A stretch of DNA of 64,000 bases from Enterococcus rivorum (GTDB taxonomy: Bacteria; Bacillota; Bacilli; Lactobacillales; Enterococcaceae), in the NCBI RefSeq assembly GCF_001742285.1, contig NZ_MIEK01000067.1, positions 62,001-126,000 on the forward strand, written 5' to 3'. Positions 14,577 through 23,042 of the stretch are shown one piece after another. Under the pieces are notes generated by a model. That model was given only the letters and a program-made list of their open reading frames with translations, was not told the DNA's origin and made no database searches. The translations under genes were made by a program, and so were the position numbers. Positions within the stretch are counted from its first letter, which is position 1. Each line of letters opens with the position of its first letter.

Positions 14577-15122
14577 GTGCTTATGGATGAGAATTTAATT
14601 GAACTAATTAAAAGAGAAGATTTTCAGGGGCTAGAACTACTAATTGAAGAATATGGCTCTAGTATTATGAAAACGATTTCTAGTGTGCTCTCTTATCCTT
14701 ATGAAAAAAGTTCGATTGATGATGTGATGAATGAAACACTTTATCAGATTTTTACCAAGATTCACTCTTATAATCCAGAGAAAAGTAGCCTTCAAACATG
14801 GCTACTTGTCGTTGCCAGAAATCGATCGATTGATGAAAAAAGAAAATTATTTAGACAAAGGAATACCACTGTTAATGATGACGAAGAGGGGGGTGGAGAA
14901 GAAGCAAGAGTCTTAGAAAAAGAGTCATTCTTAGAGTTGATAGACCGTTTATCAGAAGAAGATCAAAAAATTTTTTTGTATTGCTATTTTTACCAATTTA
15001 GTGCTAAAGAGATTGCCGAAATCCTTAATTTATCTGAAGAAAAAATCTACAACCGATTATCTAGAGGCAGAAAAAAGTTGAAAGAAATGAGTAGAGGAGG
15101 AACAAAAAATGAGTGGATTTAA
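14577..15122 (+). CDS. ECF-type RNA polymerase sigma factor
   Basis: A 181-residue sigma-70 family protein. Region 2 spans about residues 25-90 (DVMNETLYQIFTKIHSY, LQTWLLVVARNRSIDEKR). Region 4 spans about 115-170 (DRLSEEDQKIFLYCYFYQFS, AKEIAEILNLSEEKIYNRLS), the helix-turn-helix that reads the -35 element. The GTG at 14577 sits seven bases after AAGGGG; ATG 14583 is the alternative. It overlaps the next gene by 14 bases, so that gene is likely its partner, possibly an anti-sigma-type membrane protein. Target genes unknown. Confidence 0.85.
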   Translation: MLMDENLIELIKREDFQGLELLIEEYGSSIMKTISSVLSYPYEKSSIDDVMNETLYQIFTKIHSYNPEKSSLQTWLLVVARNRSIDEKRKLFRQRNTTVNDDEEGGGEEARVLEKESFLELIDRLSEEDQKIFLYCYFYQFSAKEIAEILNLSEEKIYNRLSRGRKKLKEMSRGGTKNEWI

Positions 15123-15858
15123 ACAGGTAGTTTCAGATGTTACGACCAATTTAAATTCAGATTTGAGTTCTGAAGGGAAGGAAAAGACATTTCAGAGTTC
15201 CAAAAAACATATTATACTAAGAAAAGTTATTGAGGGAATCGAAGCATCTTTAGACGAAGATGAATTTATTTGTGATTATTTACCTTTTTCCAATGGGGAA
15301 AATACTGGTGTATTTACAACTGGATGGGCTGGCATGGAAGCTGCAACTAAATCACTATCAAAGGAGTATGTCAAAGAGTTTAATGACAATAGAGGGAATA
15401 GAATGTTTCTTTTCACAAATAAGCGAATTATTTTTGTTTTTCCTTTACACTATCTTGAGACAAGTGAGTTTATTAGTTATCCATATGATAAGATAAAAGC
15501 CATCACTCTTAAAAAAAATAAGAAAGGAAAAATTCGTAAAGATGTCGAATGGTATTATTTAGATTTTCAAGTGAATCAACATATATTTACTGAAACATTA
15601 ACTGTCAGAGATAAGGACAAGCTGCTACAAATTGTCAATAAGGTTCCAAGATTAAAGGAAATACCCATTGTAAAACATGTAGTAAGAACAAACAAGTTTG
15701 ATCAGTTTTTTAGCAATATCAATTTTTCAGTTAAGATTGTCTATATTTTGAATTTCATTTGTTATGGTACACTTATTATCATTCTTTTAGGAACATTTTT
15801 TGGATTTGGTCCATTTGGATTTATTAAAGAACTATGGATGGAGATGAGGAATCAATAA
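15109..15858 (+). CDS. PH-like domain membrane-anchored protein, possible sigma partner
   Basis: A 249-residue protein. Residues 40-175 look like a bacterial PH-type beta fold (GNRMFLFTNKRIIFVFPLHY, EWYYLDFQV). One hydrophobic segment lies near the C-terminus (IVYILNFICYGTLIIILLGT), so it is probably anchored with the domain in the cytoplasm. It overlaps the sigma gene by 14 bases. No zinc-type anti-sigma motif (HxxxCxxC) is present, so an anti-sigma role is only inferred from position. Confidence 0.5.
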   Translation: MSGFKQVVSDVTTNLNSDLSSEGKEKTFQSSKKHIILRKVIEGIEASLDEDEFICDYLPFSNGENTGVFTTGWAGMEAATKSLSKEYVKEFNDNRGNRMFLFTNKRIIFVFPLHYLETSEFISYPYDKIKAITLKKNKKGKIRKDVEWYYLDFQVNQHIFTETLTVRDKDKLLQIVNKVPRLKEIPIVKHVVRTNKFDQFFSNINFSVKIVYILNFICYGTLIIILLGTFFGFGPFGFIKELWMEMRNQ

Positions 15859-15884
15859 AGTTAAATAGATTAAGGAGAAAAAAG

Positions 15885-16646
15885 ATGAAACAGAAGTCAA
15901 ATGAATTATTACATCAGAAAAAGTACGAAGGCTTGATTCCTAAAAACAATTCAACGACTGTCTATCATGCTATTTTGACTGAATTTGTGCAACTAGTATC
16001 GCAAAATAATCCTGATATAGAGTCAATTCTTTTAGTAGGTAGTTATGCGAGAGGGGAAGCTTCAAGTACTTCCGATGTTGATTTATACTGTATATTTAAA
16101 GAAATTGATGAAAAGAAACTAGCTATAATTGGTGATATAGTAAAAAACGTCACTCAAAATGATAGTAGGTTGGAATTTAATCCACAGTGTTTTTCCATTA
16201 ATGAATTTCAAAGTTTACCATTCTCAAGATTTATAAATCCCTCTATTGTCTATTTTGAGAGTGTCCATCTGTTTGGTTCCTTTCCCTTAAAGATTCCGAC
16301 AAAGCAGGACATTGAGCAAAGTTGGAAAGGGATTTGTGCTGAAACTTTACTGAGTATTCGTCATTATATGAGTAGTAACGAGTCTTCTGAAACAATCAAT
16401 TCTAAAAAAATAACTACATTCGTATTAAAACCACTAATTGCTACTTTGAAACTAAAACAATATCTGATTCAAGGGTATTATCCAAATACGTTAGTAAGTT
16501 TAGAACCGTTGCTTGATGAAGACTATACAATTTTGCTGAAATGGTCATTGAGTCCTGAACTTTTACAGAATGAAATCAAGAGAGACTACGTAAGTGTGTT
16601 AACAAAGTTGCATCAATTGGCAGCATCTATTTTTAATCATGAATAA
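15885..16646 (+). CDS. Nucleotidyltransferase-domain protein
   Basis: A 253-residue protein with the polymerase-beta-type nucleotidyltransferase signature GSYARGEASSTSDVDLY (GS then DxD) at about residues 54-70, and a helical C-terminus. The layout resembles minimal or aminoglycoside-type nucleotidyltransferases, but no substrate can be assigned. Start ATG 15885 chosen for AAGGAG seven bases upstream. It follows the sigma/PH-domain pair by 26 bp and is probably in their operon. Confidence 0.75.
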   Translation: MKQKSNELLHQKKYEGLIPKNNSTTVYHAILTEFVQLVSQNNPDIESILLVGSYARGEASSTSDVDLYCIFKEIDEKKLAIIGDIVKNVTQNDSRLEFNPQCFSINEFQSLPFSRFINPSIVYFESVHLFGSFPLKIPTKQDIEQSWKGICAETLLSIRHYMSSNESSETINSKKITTFVLKPLIATLKLKQYLIQGYYPNTLVSLEPLLDEDYTILLKWSLSPELLQNEIKRDYVSVLTKLHQLAASIFNHE

Positions 16647-16682
16647 CTGAAAATTATCTTATTGTTTTAAATTAGTGTTAAC

Positions 16683-16732
16683 AAAAAGCTCTGTGAGTCC
16701 TTTCAAATTTTGAAATACTCGCAGAGCTTTTT
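16683..16732. terminator. Bidirectional terminator
   Basis: AAAAAGCTCTGTGAGT pairs with ACTCGCAGAGCTTTTT across a 19-base loop with one mismatch. It lies between the convergent nucleotidyltransferase and DAP dehydrogenase genes. Confidence 0.7.
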
Positions 16733-16760
16733 AGCAAGGGAATTCATGGAATAAAGGCTA

Positions 16761-17732
16761 TTATAGTAATTCTTTTCTCAATTGTTCATCGGTTCTTGGG
16801 GATAAATATTTTGGAGCTATATCGAGAACAGTATAAGCACCAAATTGTTTTTCTGTTGCTAAGCGGGCGCAGGCTCGGGCATAAGCAACTAAAACACTGG
16901 CTGTAAATTCAGGATTGCTATCTAAGGATAAATTGTATTCAATCACTTGATGATGGTTTTGATTCGTTTTCCCTGTATGAAGGACAGTTCCACCATGAGG
17001 CATTGCTTTATGATTTTTGTCTAGTTCCTCTTGTGAGATAAATTCAACCGTAGTATCGTAATCAGCAAAATAGTTAGGCATAGTAACAATCTCTTCACGA
17101 ATTTTTTCAGCATTTGCTCCAGCCTCTAAAACGACAAAGCATTCTCTAAAGTGCTTGTCTCGTGTAGATAAGGCAAGTTTTTCTCCAAGTCTAAGTTTTT
17201 CGATAACTTCTTTGTTAGGAAGAGTATATTGAGTTGCGTCTACAACACCGTCAATTCTTCTTAATGCATCAGAATGACCTTGACTAACGCCGTCGCCCCA
17301 GAATGTATGAGTTTCACCAGAAGGAAGGATACTTTGAGCATATAGGCGATTTAAACTGAATAAGCCAGGATCCCAGCCCGTTGAAATAATCGATACCGTG
17401 TTGTTTTCAATCGCAGTTTGGTTGACTGTAGCAAAATGTTCGGGAATTTTCGCATGGGTATCAAAACTATCAACCGTGTTAAAGAAACGTGTGATTTCGG
17501 GCGTTTGGACAGGTAAATCGGTTGCTGATCCTCCACATAAAATACAAACATCAATTTGATCTTTCATTGCTAATAGTTCATCCATTGAATACACTTTAGC
17601 ACCATAAGTCTTAACATCCTTAGGGGCTCTTCGGGTATAAACACCAACTAGTTGGAAATCGGAACTTTCTTTTAAAGCAAGTTCCACACCTCCACCTAAA
17701 TTTCCGTAGCCAACAATCGCAGCTTTTATCAT
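16761..17732 (-). CDS. ddh: meso-diaminopimelate D-dehydrogenase
   Basis: A 323-residue protein matching the usual length of DapDH. It has the N-terminal NADPH-binding AAIVGYGNLGGGVE, CGGSATD, the substrate-binding STGWDPGLFSLNR and WGDGVSQGHSDALRR, and the dimer region PHGGTVLHTG. It reductively aminates tetrahydrodipicolinate to meso-DAP in one step, bypassing the acylated route to lysine. The decarboxylase LysA is encoded separately in the window at 49.8 kb. A TPP-controlled tenA lies upstream; no operon link. Confidence 0.93.
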   Translation of the reverse strand: MIKAAIVGYGNLGGGVELALKESSDFQLVGVYTRRAPKDVKTYGAKVYSMDELLAMKDQIDVCILCGGSATDLPVQTPEITRFFNTVDSFDTHAKIPEHFATVNQTAIENNTVSIISTGWDPGLFSLNRLYAQSILPSGETHTFWGDGVSQGHSDALRRIDGVVDATQYTLPNKEVIEKLRLGEKLALSTRDKHFRECFVVLEAGANAEKIREEIVTMPNYFADYDTTVEFISQEELDKNHKAMPHGGTVLHTGKTNQNHHQVIEYNLSLDSNPEFTASVLVAYARACARLATEKQFGAYTVLDIAPKYLSPRTDEQLRKELL

Positions 17733-17914
17733 AAAACAACACTCCCTTTTTCTTTTTAAGGTAAATTATACCAAAAAAATGACAAAGGAACAGCAAAAAT
17801 AACAGAATTTTCAAAATAGTTAGTGAGTAGAATAAATTAAAGATAGTAAAAAAATTTGATTTCTAAAAAATCAAGTCAGTGTAACATAATAGTTTTATGT
17901 TAACTAATTGAATT

Positions 17915-18589
17915 TCATTGAATAATACTCATTTCTTTTTTGTAAGACATATCCCAAAATAAATATTCAAATTCTACACTAGAAATAAAAATTTCTTCGA
18001 TCTTTCTTTTTTCCTCTAGATTTTTCGTTGCAACTAAGCGGTCGATTTCATCATAAAACCATTCGAAAGAAGCGAAGAAATCATCGCTAGAATAGTTTTC
18101 AATCCACGAACGATAGATATTGTCTTTAAACTCTTCAGGATAATCCTTTTTCAAGCGACAAGCATAATCATAATAAGTCCAAGCACAAGGGAAAATGGTA
18201 GCTAATATTTCAGCTAATCCCTGTGTATGCCCAATTGCAAGCATATTTGCTGTATAAGTACGATTAAATAATGAGGGCTTAGCTTTATGAATTTTTTCTT
18301 CTGGAATACCAAAATCTACTATGTATTGTCTGTGTAGAGACATTTCATCCGATAATATTCCATGTTGAATTTCAGTGAAACGAGCTAAAAGTTCCTCGCA
18401 GTCTGACTTGACAGCACCTAAGGCGCAGACTTTGGCATATTCTATAAGGTAATGATAGTCTTGAATCAAATAAAATTGAAAGCTTTCCATTTCTAAGGTT
18501 CCTTGACCCAGTTTCTGAACAAAAGGATGTTGGTAACCAGCTTCCCAAATTTCAGCAGCTTTTGCTTTTAAATCCCTTGAAAATGTCAT
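17915..18589 (-). CDS. tenA: Thiaminase II / TenA family aminopyrimidine aminohydrolase
   Basis: A 224-residue all-helical TenA protein: HPFVQKLGQGTLEMESFQFY at the N-terminus, QDYHYL, the active-site cysteine in IFPCAWTYYDYA, and the C-terminal ENYSSDDF...EFEYLFWDM. It hydrolyses amino-aminomethyl-pyrimidine (thiamine salvage). ATG 18589 is chosen because AGGAGGAG precedes it by five bases. It lies behind a TPP riboswitch, which supports the assignment. It is a single-gene unit here. Confidence 0.92.
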   Translation of the reverse strand: MTFSRDLKAKAAEIWEAGYQHPFVQKLGQGTLEMESFQFYLIQDYHYLIEYAKVCALGAVKSDCEELLARFTEIQHGILSDEMSLHRQYIVDFGIPEEKIHKAKPSLFNRTYTANMLAIGHTQGLAEILATIFPCAWTYYDYACRLKKDYPEEFKDNIYRSWIENYSSDDFFASFEWFYDEIDRLVATKNLEEKRKIEEIFISSVEFEYLFWDMSYKKEMSIIQ

Positions 18590-18612
18590 GTATTCTCCTC
18601 CTAAGATCTTAG

Positions 18613-18672
18613 TAGACAATCTAAAAAAATAAAAAAGACATTCTTCTCTATGGAAGAATGCCTAGATTGTCA
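18613..18672 (-). terminator. Riboswitch-controlled terminator of tenA
   Basis: On the reverse strand GGCATTCTTC and GAAGAATGTC pair around CATAGA (18637-18662), followed by TTTTTTATTTTTTT. The flanking GACAATCT and AGATTGTC (18664-18671 and 18614-18621) are also complementary and can close an outer stem around the terminator. Confidence 0.75.
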
Positions 18673-18699
18673 GGATAGTAAATTTCGACAAGTAGTCAT

Positions 18700-18783
18700 T
18701 TGCTCCCTACGATGGTCTTAACCAACAGGTTCAAAGGGTCAGGCTTTTTAGCCTTCTCAACGCAAACGTGCGTCCCCCCGCAA
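18700..18783 (-). promoter_or_regulatory. TPP (THI-box) riboswitch
   Basis: The reverse strand has GCGGGGGGACGCACG, then TTGAGAAGGC, then ACCCTTTGAACCTGTTGG, then CATCGTAGGGAGCA. These are the conserved TPP aptamer boxes (TGAGA, ACCCTTTGAACCTG and CGTAGGGA). It lies about 110 bases upstream of tenA with a terminator hairpin between, so high thiamine pyrophosphate should stop transcription. Confidence 0.93.
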
Positions 18784-18977
18784 AAAATCAAATATGAATA
18801 AAGCATAGTCTATCTCAAAAAAAAATACAAGCAATTTTTTTAAGCGTGCTAGACAAATAAAATGTTGTCATTCAATTTATACAATAAATATGCTAGGTTT
18901 TAATTATGAATGAGATGAAAATAGTGGATTCCCGCTATCATTTTCGACTTATTGTAGGAACTAATTTCAACTAGTGA

Positions 18978-19787
18978 TTATTTACTGTAAATTTTCTGAT
19001 ACATTTTTGGAGTGACACCAATTAAACTTTTAAACAAGCGAGTGAGATGACTTTGGTCAGAAAAGCCTGTTGAATGAGCGATATCAGCAATAGCAATTCC
19101 TTGCTCTAGCAGCTTCTTTGCCTGATTAACACGAATAGTTGTTAAATATTGAAAGGGCGTTAATCCATAAGACTTAGTAAAAGTCCGAATAAAGGTATAT
19201 TTATTCATGGAAACAAGATGGCTCAACGTTGTCAGAGCAATTTTTTCGCTATAATGTTGATTTAAATATGTACATATCTTGTCTAACTCAAAGCTTGCGA
19301 CAGTGTTTAACTCTTGATAATCTGCATACTCTGTTAATAATTCACTTAGTAAAAGTAAAAAAAGTTCTTCTTTTTCTAAAGAATCCTGAGAGTTATCTAG
19401 AATAAGCCTATGAAGTATTTGGAGCGTTGGCACCTCTTTACTTTGTGAGACAACATTTGTATGGAATAGTGGTAAAACTGACGAGTTAAAATGGTCCTCC
19501 ATAATTGTAGCCATTACTTCAATTTCTATATGAATATTTCGATAAACTAAGGGACAAGAATCAAGTTGTAAACACTCGTGATTGTCATAAGGGTTTAAAA
19601 GAATTAAATCGCCGGGTAAGAGTGTATATTCTTGGCCTTTGCAATGTAGTTTCCGTGCTCCTTGTTCAATGCATCCAATCACATAATATTCATGGAAATG
19701 ATTGGGAAATTTTTGTTTAATTCCATTAAAAAGTAATCCTTCAACATTTAAATCAGAATCAAAAATTATTTCTCGCTGTTCTAGCAT
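18978..19787 (-). CDS. AraC-family transcriptional regulator
   Basis: A 269-residue protein. An N-terminal cupin (FPNHFHEYYVIGCIEQGARK, LLPGDLILLNPYDNHE) is followed by a C-terminal double helix-turn-helix (about 170-265: IALTTLSHLVSMNKYTFIRT and IADIAHSTGFSDQSHLTRLF). The His-rich cupin strand suggests a small-molecule sensor. ATG has AAAGGAG nine bases upstream. No co-oriented target is adjacent; targets unknown. Confidence 0.88.
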   Translation of the reverse strand: MLEQREIIFDSDLNVEGLLFNGIKQKFPNHFHEYYVIGCIEQGARKLHCKGQEYTLLPGDLILLNPYDNHECLQLDSCPLVYRNIHIEIEVMATIMEDHFNSSVLPLFHTNVVSQSKEVPTLQILHRLILDNSQDSLEKEELFLLLLSELLTEYADYQELNTVASFELDKICTYLNQHYSEKIALTTLSHLVSMNKYTFIRTFTKSYGLTPFQYLTTIRVNQAKKLLEQGIAIADIAHSTGFSDQSHLTRLFKSLIGVTPKMYQKIYSK

Positions 19788-19973
19788 AGATAGTGCTCCT
19801 TTATTTTTCTTCCTTTAAATTTATCACAGAAAAATACGATTTATATAACAATATTGACTAAAACGATGCTTTTTTTGCAGATAATAAATTTATTTGTTTA
19901 AAAGTTTCTTAATCAAGAATATAATAAGAAAAAAGAATAGCTTTTATTCAGTCAAAAGAAAAGGGGAAAGAGA

Positions 19974-20453
19974 ATGAAGTGGGAAACACCAGAAGAAAAA
20001 GAAGTAGCATATGATTTACTAATAAAACAACAAGCAGCAATTATTGAGCTTGAGCACGATAAAATCGCAAACTTAGCGAATGCCTCTGCGTTATTAGCCG
20101 ATGCTTTGCCAAACACTGTTTTTGCAGGTTTTTATTTATATAATGGCAAAGAACTTGTTTTAGGACCATTCCAAGGAAAAGTTTCATGTACGCGAATCAA
20201 AATGGGCAAAGGCGTTTGCGGAGAAGTGGCTGAAGCGAGAAAGACGTTGATTGTGACAAACGTAAAAACACATGAAAATTATATTTCTTGTGATTCAGCG
20301 GCGATGTCAGAAATCGTCGTTCCCTTGATTAAAAATAACCAACTATTGGGTGTATTAGATTTAGATAGTTCTGAAATTCATGGCTATGATGCATGCGATC
20401 AAAAGTATTTAGAAAAGTTCGTTGATGTTTTATTACAGAGAACAAACTGGTAG
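19974..20453 (+). CDS. msrC: Free methionine-(R)-sulfoxide reductase (GAF domain)
   Basis: A 159-residue GAF-domain protein with the fRMsr layout: [20 protein letters not shown], three conserved cysteines C72 (VSCTRI), C82 (GVCGEV) and C106 (ISCDSAA), and a C-terminal EIVVPLI...GVLDLDS. It reduces free Met-R-sulfoxide in the cytoplasm, part of oxidative-stress repair. Ribosome site AAGGGGAAAG. Monocistronic. Confidence 0.9.
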   Translation: MKWETPEEKEVAYDLLIKQQAAIIELEHDKIANLANASALLADALPNTVFAGFYLYNGKELVLGPFQGKVSCTRIKMGKGVCGEVAEARKTLIVTNVKTHENYISCDSAAMSEIVVPLIKNNQLLGVLDLDSSEIHGYDACDQKYLEKFVDVLLQRTNW

Positions 20454-20554
20454 TCGAATAATTTTTTTTAGTTTGAAAAATCACTATACTTGAGTGTTCC
20501 TTTTGCATAAAAAAATTATCGATGTGATAATAAAGGAAAGAAAGGGTGGTTTAA

Positions 20555-20980
20555 ATGCTAGAAATTTATTTGAATTTTAAGAATGAAGCAACAGAGGCAA
20601 TTACCTTTTACGAAACAGTTTTCAATACGAAGTGCGAAGCGATGATGACTTTTGGTGAGGCACCAGCTAACCCTGAGTATCCAACACCTGAGAGCTGGAA
20701 CAATTTGGTTATGAACGCAAGTATGAATATTGAGGGAACATATGTAATGTTTTCTGATATGCCTGATGGAATGGGTGTCAATTTGGAAAAAGGAAACAAT
20801 GTGTCTCTTGTAGTTAGCACAGATGATGAAGAAAAAATTGACCGTCTGTTTGCAAGGCTTTCTGAAGGTGGAAAAGTGATTATGCCTTTAGGAGAAACTT
20901 TTTGGTCAAAAAAATATGGATCTTTAGTAGATAAATATGGCATTAACTGGATGTTCAATCACTTTGCTGAGAATAAATAA
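20555..20980 (+). CDS. VOC/PhnB-like glyoxalase-fold protein
   Basis: A 141-residue protein of the PhnB/3-demethylubiquinone-methyltransferase-like VOC group: LEIYLNFKNEATEAITFYET, VMFSDMPDGM, FWSKKYGSLVDKYGINWMFN. Members bind a metal or small molecule, but a function is rarely known. A near-perfect terminator follows directly. Confidence 0.8.
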   Translation: MLEIYLNFKNEATEAITFYETVFNTKCEAMMTFGEAPANPEYPTPESWNNLVMNASMNIEGTYVMFSDMPDGMGVNLEKGNNVSLVVSTDDEEKIDRLFARLSEGGKVIMPLGETFWSKKYGSLVDKYGINWMFNHFAENK

Positions 20981-20982
20981 AA

Positions 20983-21042
20983 AATGAGACAGAAGCGTGC
21001 AAGATTCAGTAAATTTTAAATCTTGCACGCTTCTGTCTCATT
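20983..21042. terminator. Long bidirectional terminator
   Basis: Arms of 24 bases (20983-21006 and 21019-21042), AATGAGACAGAAGCGTGC at the outer end, are perfectly complementary around a 12-base loop. It belongs to the same GAGAC-hairpin style seen at other gene ends in the window. Confidence 0.8.
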
Positions 21043-21093
21043 CGTATATACTTTCGTTTCAGATTCGTGAGTTTTATAGAAGAAGGTAATTAG

Positions 21094-21321
21094 TTATCGG
21101 TCAATAAATCTAGTAACAAGCGTTGTTATTCTTTGAGGTAGGATAGACGAAAGAAAAAGAATTACTACAAATGCAACCAGCCAAGATCGTAACCAAATGA
21201 AATACGAAAAATTGTTTGTTCCAGAATTTACAAGGGTTAGAGTAAAAGAAATTAAAGCAGTCGTTACCAATAGATTTAAACTTTTACTTAAAAGAGTTCT
21301 TTTCTTTGCGATATTCATCAT
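21094..21321 (-). CDS. DUF2798-type small membrane protein
   Basis: A 75-residue protein with two membrane helices (LNLLVTTALISFTLTLVNSG and SWLVAFVVILFLSSILPQR). The Trp-rich start of helix 2 and the central Pro match the DUF2798 pattern. Ribosome site GGAAGG before ATGATG. It is divergent from the MerR-type regulator 108 bp away and may be its target. Confidence 0.65.
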   Translation of the reverse strand: MMNIAKKRTLLSKSLNLLVTTALISFTLTLVNSGTNNFSYFIWLRSWLVAFVVILFLSSILPQRITTLVTRFIDR

Positions 21322-21429
21322 TAAACCTTCCTTCCATGCTTAATATACAAATAATGTAAATTAAGTGCCTAAATTGTCAAGCATCTTTGTGTGGTGTATA
21401 ATTTATGAAAAGTGTTTTTAGGAGGACGT

Positions 21430-21723
21430 ATGGAAATCATTGATATGGATTTATTAAAAAAAATGGCAGTAACTATAGGTGAGGCAGCTAAAATAACTGG
21501 GGTGCCAATCAGAAAATTACGTTATTGGGAAGATAAAGGAATTATTCAAAGCGTTGATGGAGCTGGAAATGTAACTAGGAAGTATGATTACTATACGATT
21601 AAAAAAATTATCTTAATTAAAGAGCTTGTCGATGATGGCTATGTACTTGATAGGGCAGCTGAAAAAGTTGAATTGCGAATTGAAACTTTACATGAAGCAT
21701 TTAAAAAGTTGGAAGAAAAATGA
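21430..21723 (+). CDS. MerR-family helix-turn-helix regulator (short)
   Basis: A 97-residue protein with the MerR DNA-binding head (TIGEAAKITGVPIRKLRYWE then DKGII) and a short coiled C-terminus, no effector domain. ATG 21430 is set by AGGAGG five bases upstream; an in-frame GTG at 21412 is rejected. Divergent from the DUF2798 gene. Similar small MerR proteins act as simple repressors. Terminator follows at 21795. Confidence 0.8.
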   Translation: MEIIDMDLLKKMAVTIGEAAKITGVPIRKLRYWEDKGIIQSVDGAGNVTRKYDYYTIKKIILIKELVDDGYVLDRAAEKVELRIETLHEAFKKLEEK

Positions 21724-21794
21724 CTTGTTAAAAATTGTTATAATATTTTCTATTCACTATAGCTCTAATATTGATACATCTAGCTTTAAAAAAG

Positions 21795-21846
21795 AAAACC
21801 TTAAGATTAAGTCTTTGAACACTAGACTTTAATCTTAAGGTTTTTT
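21795..21846 (+). terminator. Terminator of the MerR-type gene
   Basis: AAAACCTTAAGATTAA pairs with the complementary arm ending CTTAAGGTTTT, followed by TT; small inner stem GTCT/AGAC. Confidence 0.75.
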
Positions 21847-21993
21847 CGTCTTTAATACGGAACTAAATTCTTTTTATAGTGTGCCGTTTTACCAGAGTTT
21901 ATAATTTGTTTATTTTTTAGAAAGGTTCAGTTTATAAACTTTTGATAGCATAGAATTAGGCAACAAAAAAAGACACAGAAAGAGGTTCTATTT

Positions 21994-22944
21994 ATGAAAA
22001 ATAAAATAAAATTGATTTGTTTCATTGCAAGTAGTTTACTAATTATCTTGGTTGGCTGTAACAGTTCTAATAAAAACTCGAAAACGACTGTTACTTCTAA
22101 GACTGAATTGACTATTACTAAAAAAACAAAAGGTCAAGCGCTAACAGAGACGCTTGCTAAAACTACTTGGCAAGGAACTAAGGTTTATGATGCACACAAA
22201 AATGATTTAACAAATGAAAATACTGGGTTTATTGGATTAGCAAAGTACGACAGTAAAACCGGGCATTATGAATTTTTTGATTTGAATACAGGAGAGTCAA
22301 GAGGGGATCAAGGAACTTTTTTTGTGACAAATGATGGAGCAAAACGAGTACTAATATCAGCTACAAAAGGGTATCAAGCAGTTGTAGAATTAACTGAATT
22401 AAAAGATGAGAAATTTACTTATAAACGAATGGGGAAAGATAAAGAGGGGAAAGAGATAGAGGTTTTTGTTGAACATATTCCTTATAAAGAAAAAGAACTA
22501 TCGTTTACTGAAGAAACTCCGACATTAAATACTACTACCGGATTTATTGATATGGATAAACAAGGAGAGGCTATTTTAGGGGAAACCTTATGGCATGGAA
22601 CTAAGGTTGTTGACAAGGATGGTAAAGATATTACTGAATTCAACAACAATTACATTAGTTTGGCAAAATTTGACGGGTCAACAAATAAATATGAATTTTT
22701 CCAATTGGAATCAGGAGTTACTCGTGGCGATTTTGGCTATTTTGCTGTAATCAATCAAAATAAGAGTAGGGCACATGCCTCTATTGGCGAGAATAAGTAT
22801 GGAGCTGTTTTAGAATTAACAGAATTAAATGATAAAAAATTTACGTACAAGAGGTTAGGAAAAGATGCTTCTGGAAATGAAGTAGAGACATATGTTGAAC
22901 ATGAACCATATACTGGAGAATTTCAACCTACATTTAGTTTCTAA
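21994..22944 (+). CDS. Lipoprotein with two DUF4822 repeats
   Basis: A 316-residue protein. The signal peptide ends in a lipobox (IILVGCNSS, Cys about residue 22). Two repeats of about 120 residues follow: TTWQGTKVYDAHKNDLT ... FTYKRMGKD ... VFVEH and TLWHGTKVVDKDGKDIT ... FTYKRLGKD ... TYVEH. This is the DUF4822 pattern; function unknown, cell-surface anchored. A two-component system lies 98 bp downstream on the same strand, so co-regulation is possible. Confidence 0.8.
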   Translation: MKNKIKLICFIASSLLIILVGCNSSNKNSKTTVTSKTELTITKKTKGQALTETLAKTTWQGTKVYDAHKNDLTNENTGFIGLAKYDSKTGHYEFFDLNTGESRGDQGTFFVTNDGAKRVLISATKGYQAVVELTELKDEKFTYKRMGKDKEGKEIEVFVEHIPYKEKELSFTEETPTLNTTTGFIDMDKQGEAILGETLWHGTKVVDKDGKDITEFNNNYISLAKFDGSTNKYEFFQLESGVTRGDFGYFAVINQNKSRAHASIGENKYGAVLELTELNDKKFTYKRLGKDASGNEVETYVEHEPYTGEFQPTFSF

Positions 22945-23042
22945 AAAAAGTTTTTTATAGTAGGTCGTTTAGTGAAAAGAATCGGGCATATACGTTGAAA
23001 AAAGTAGCTATTTCCTTTATAAAGAGAACAAAGGAGAAAAAG

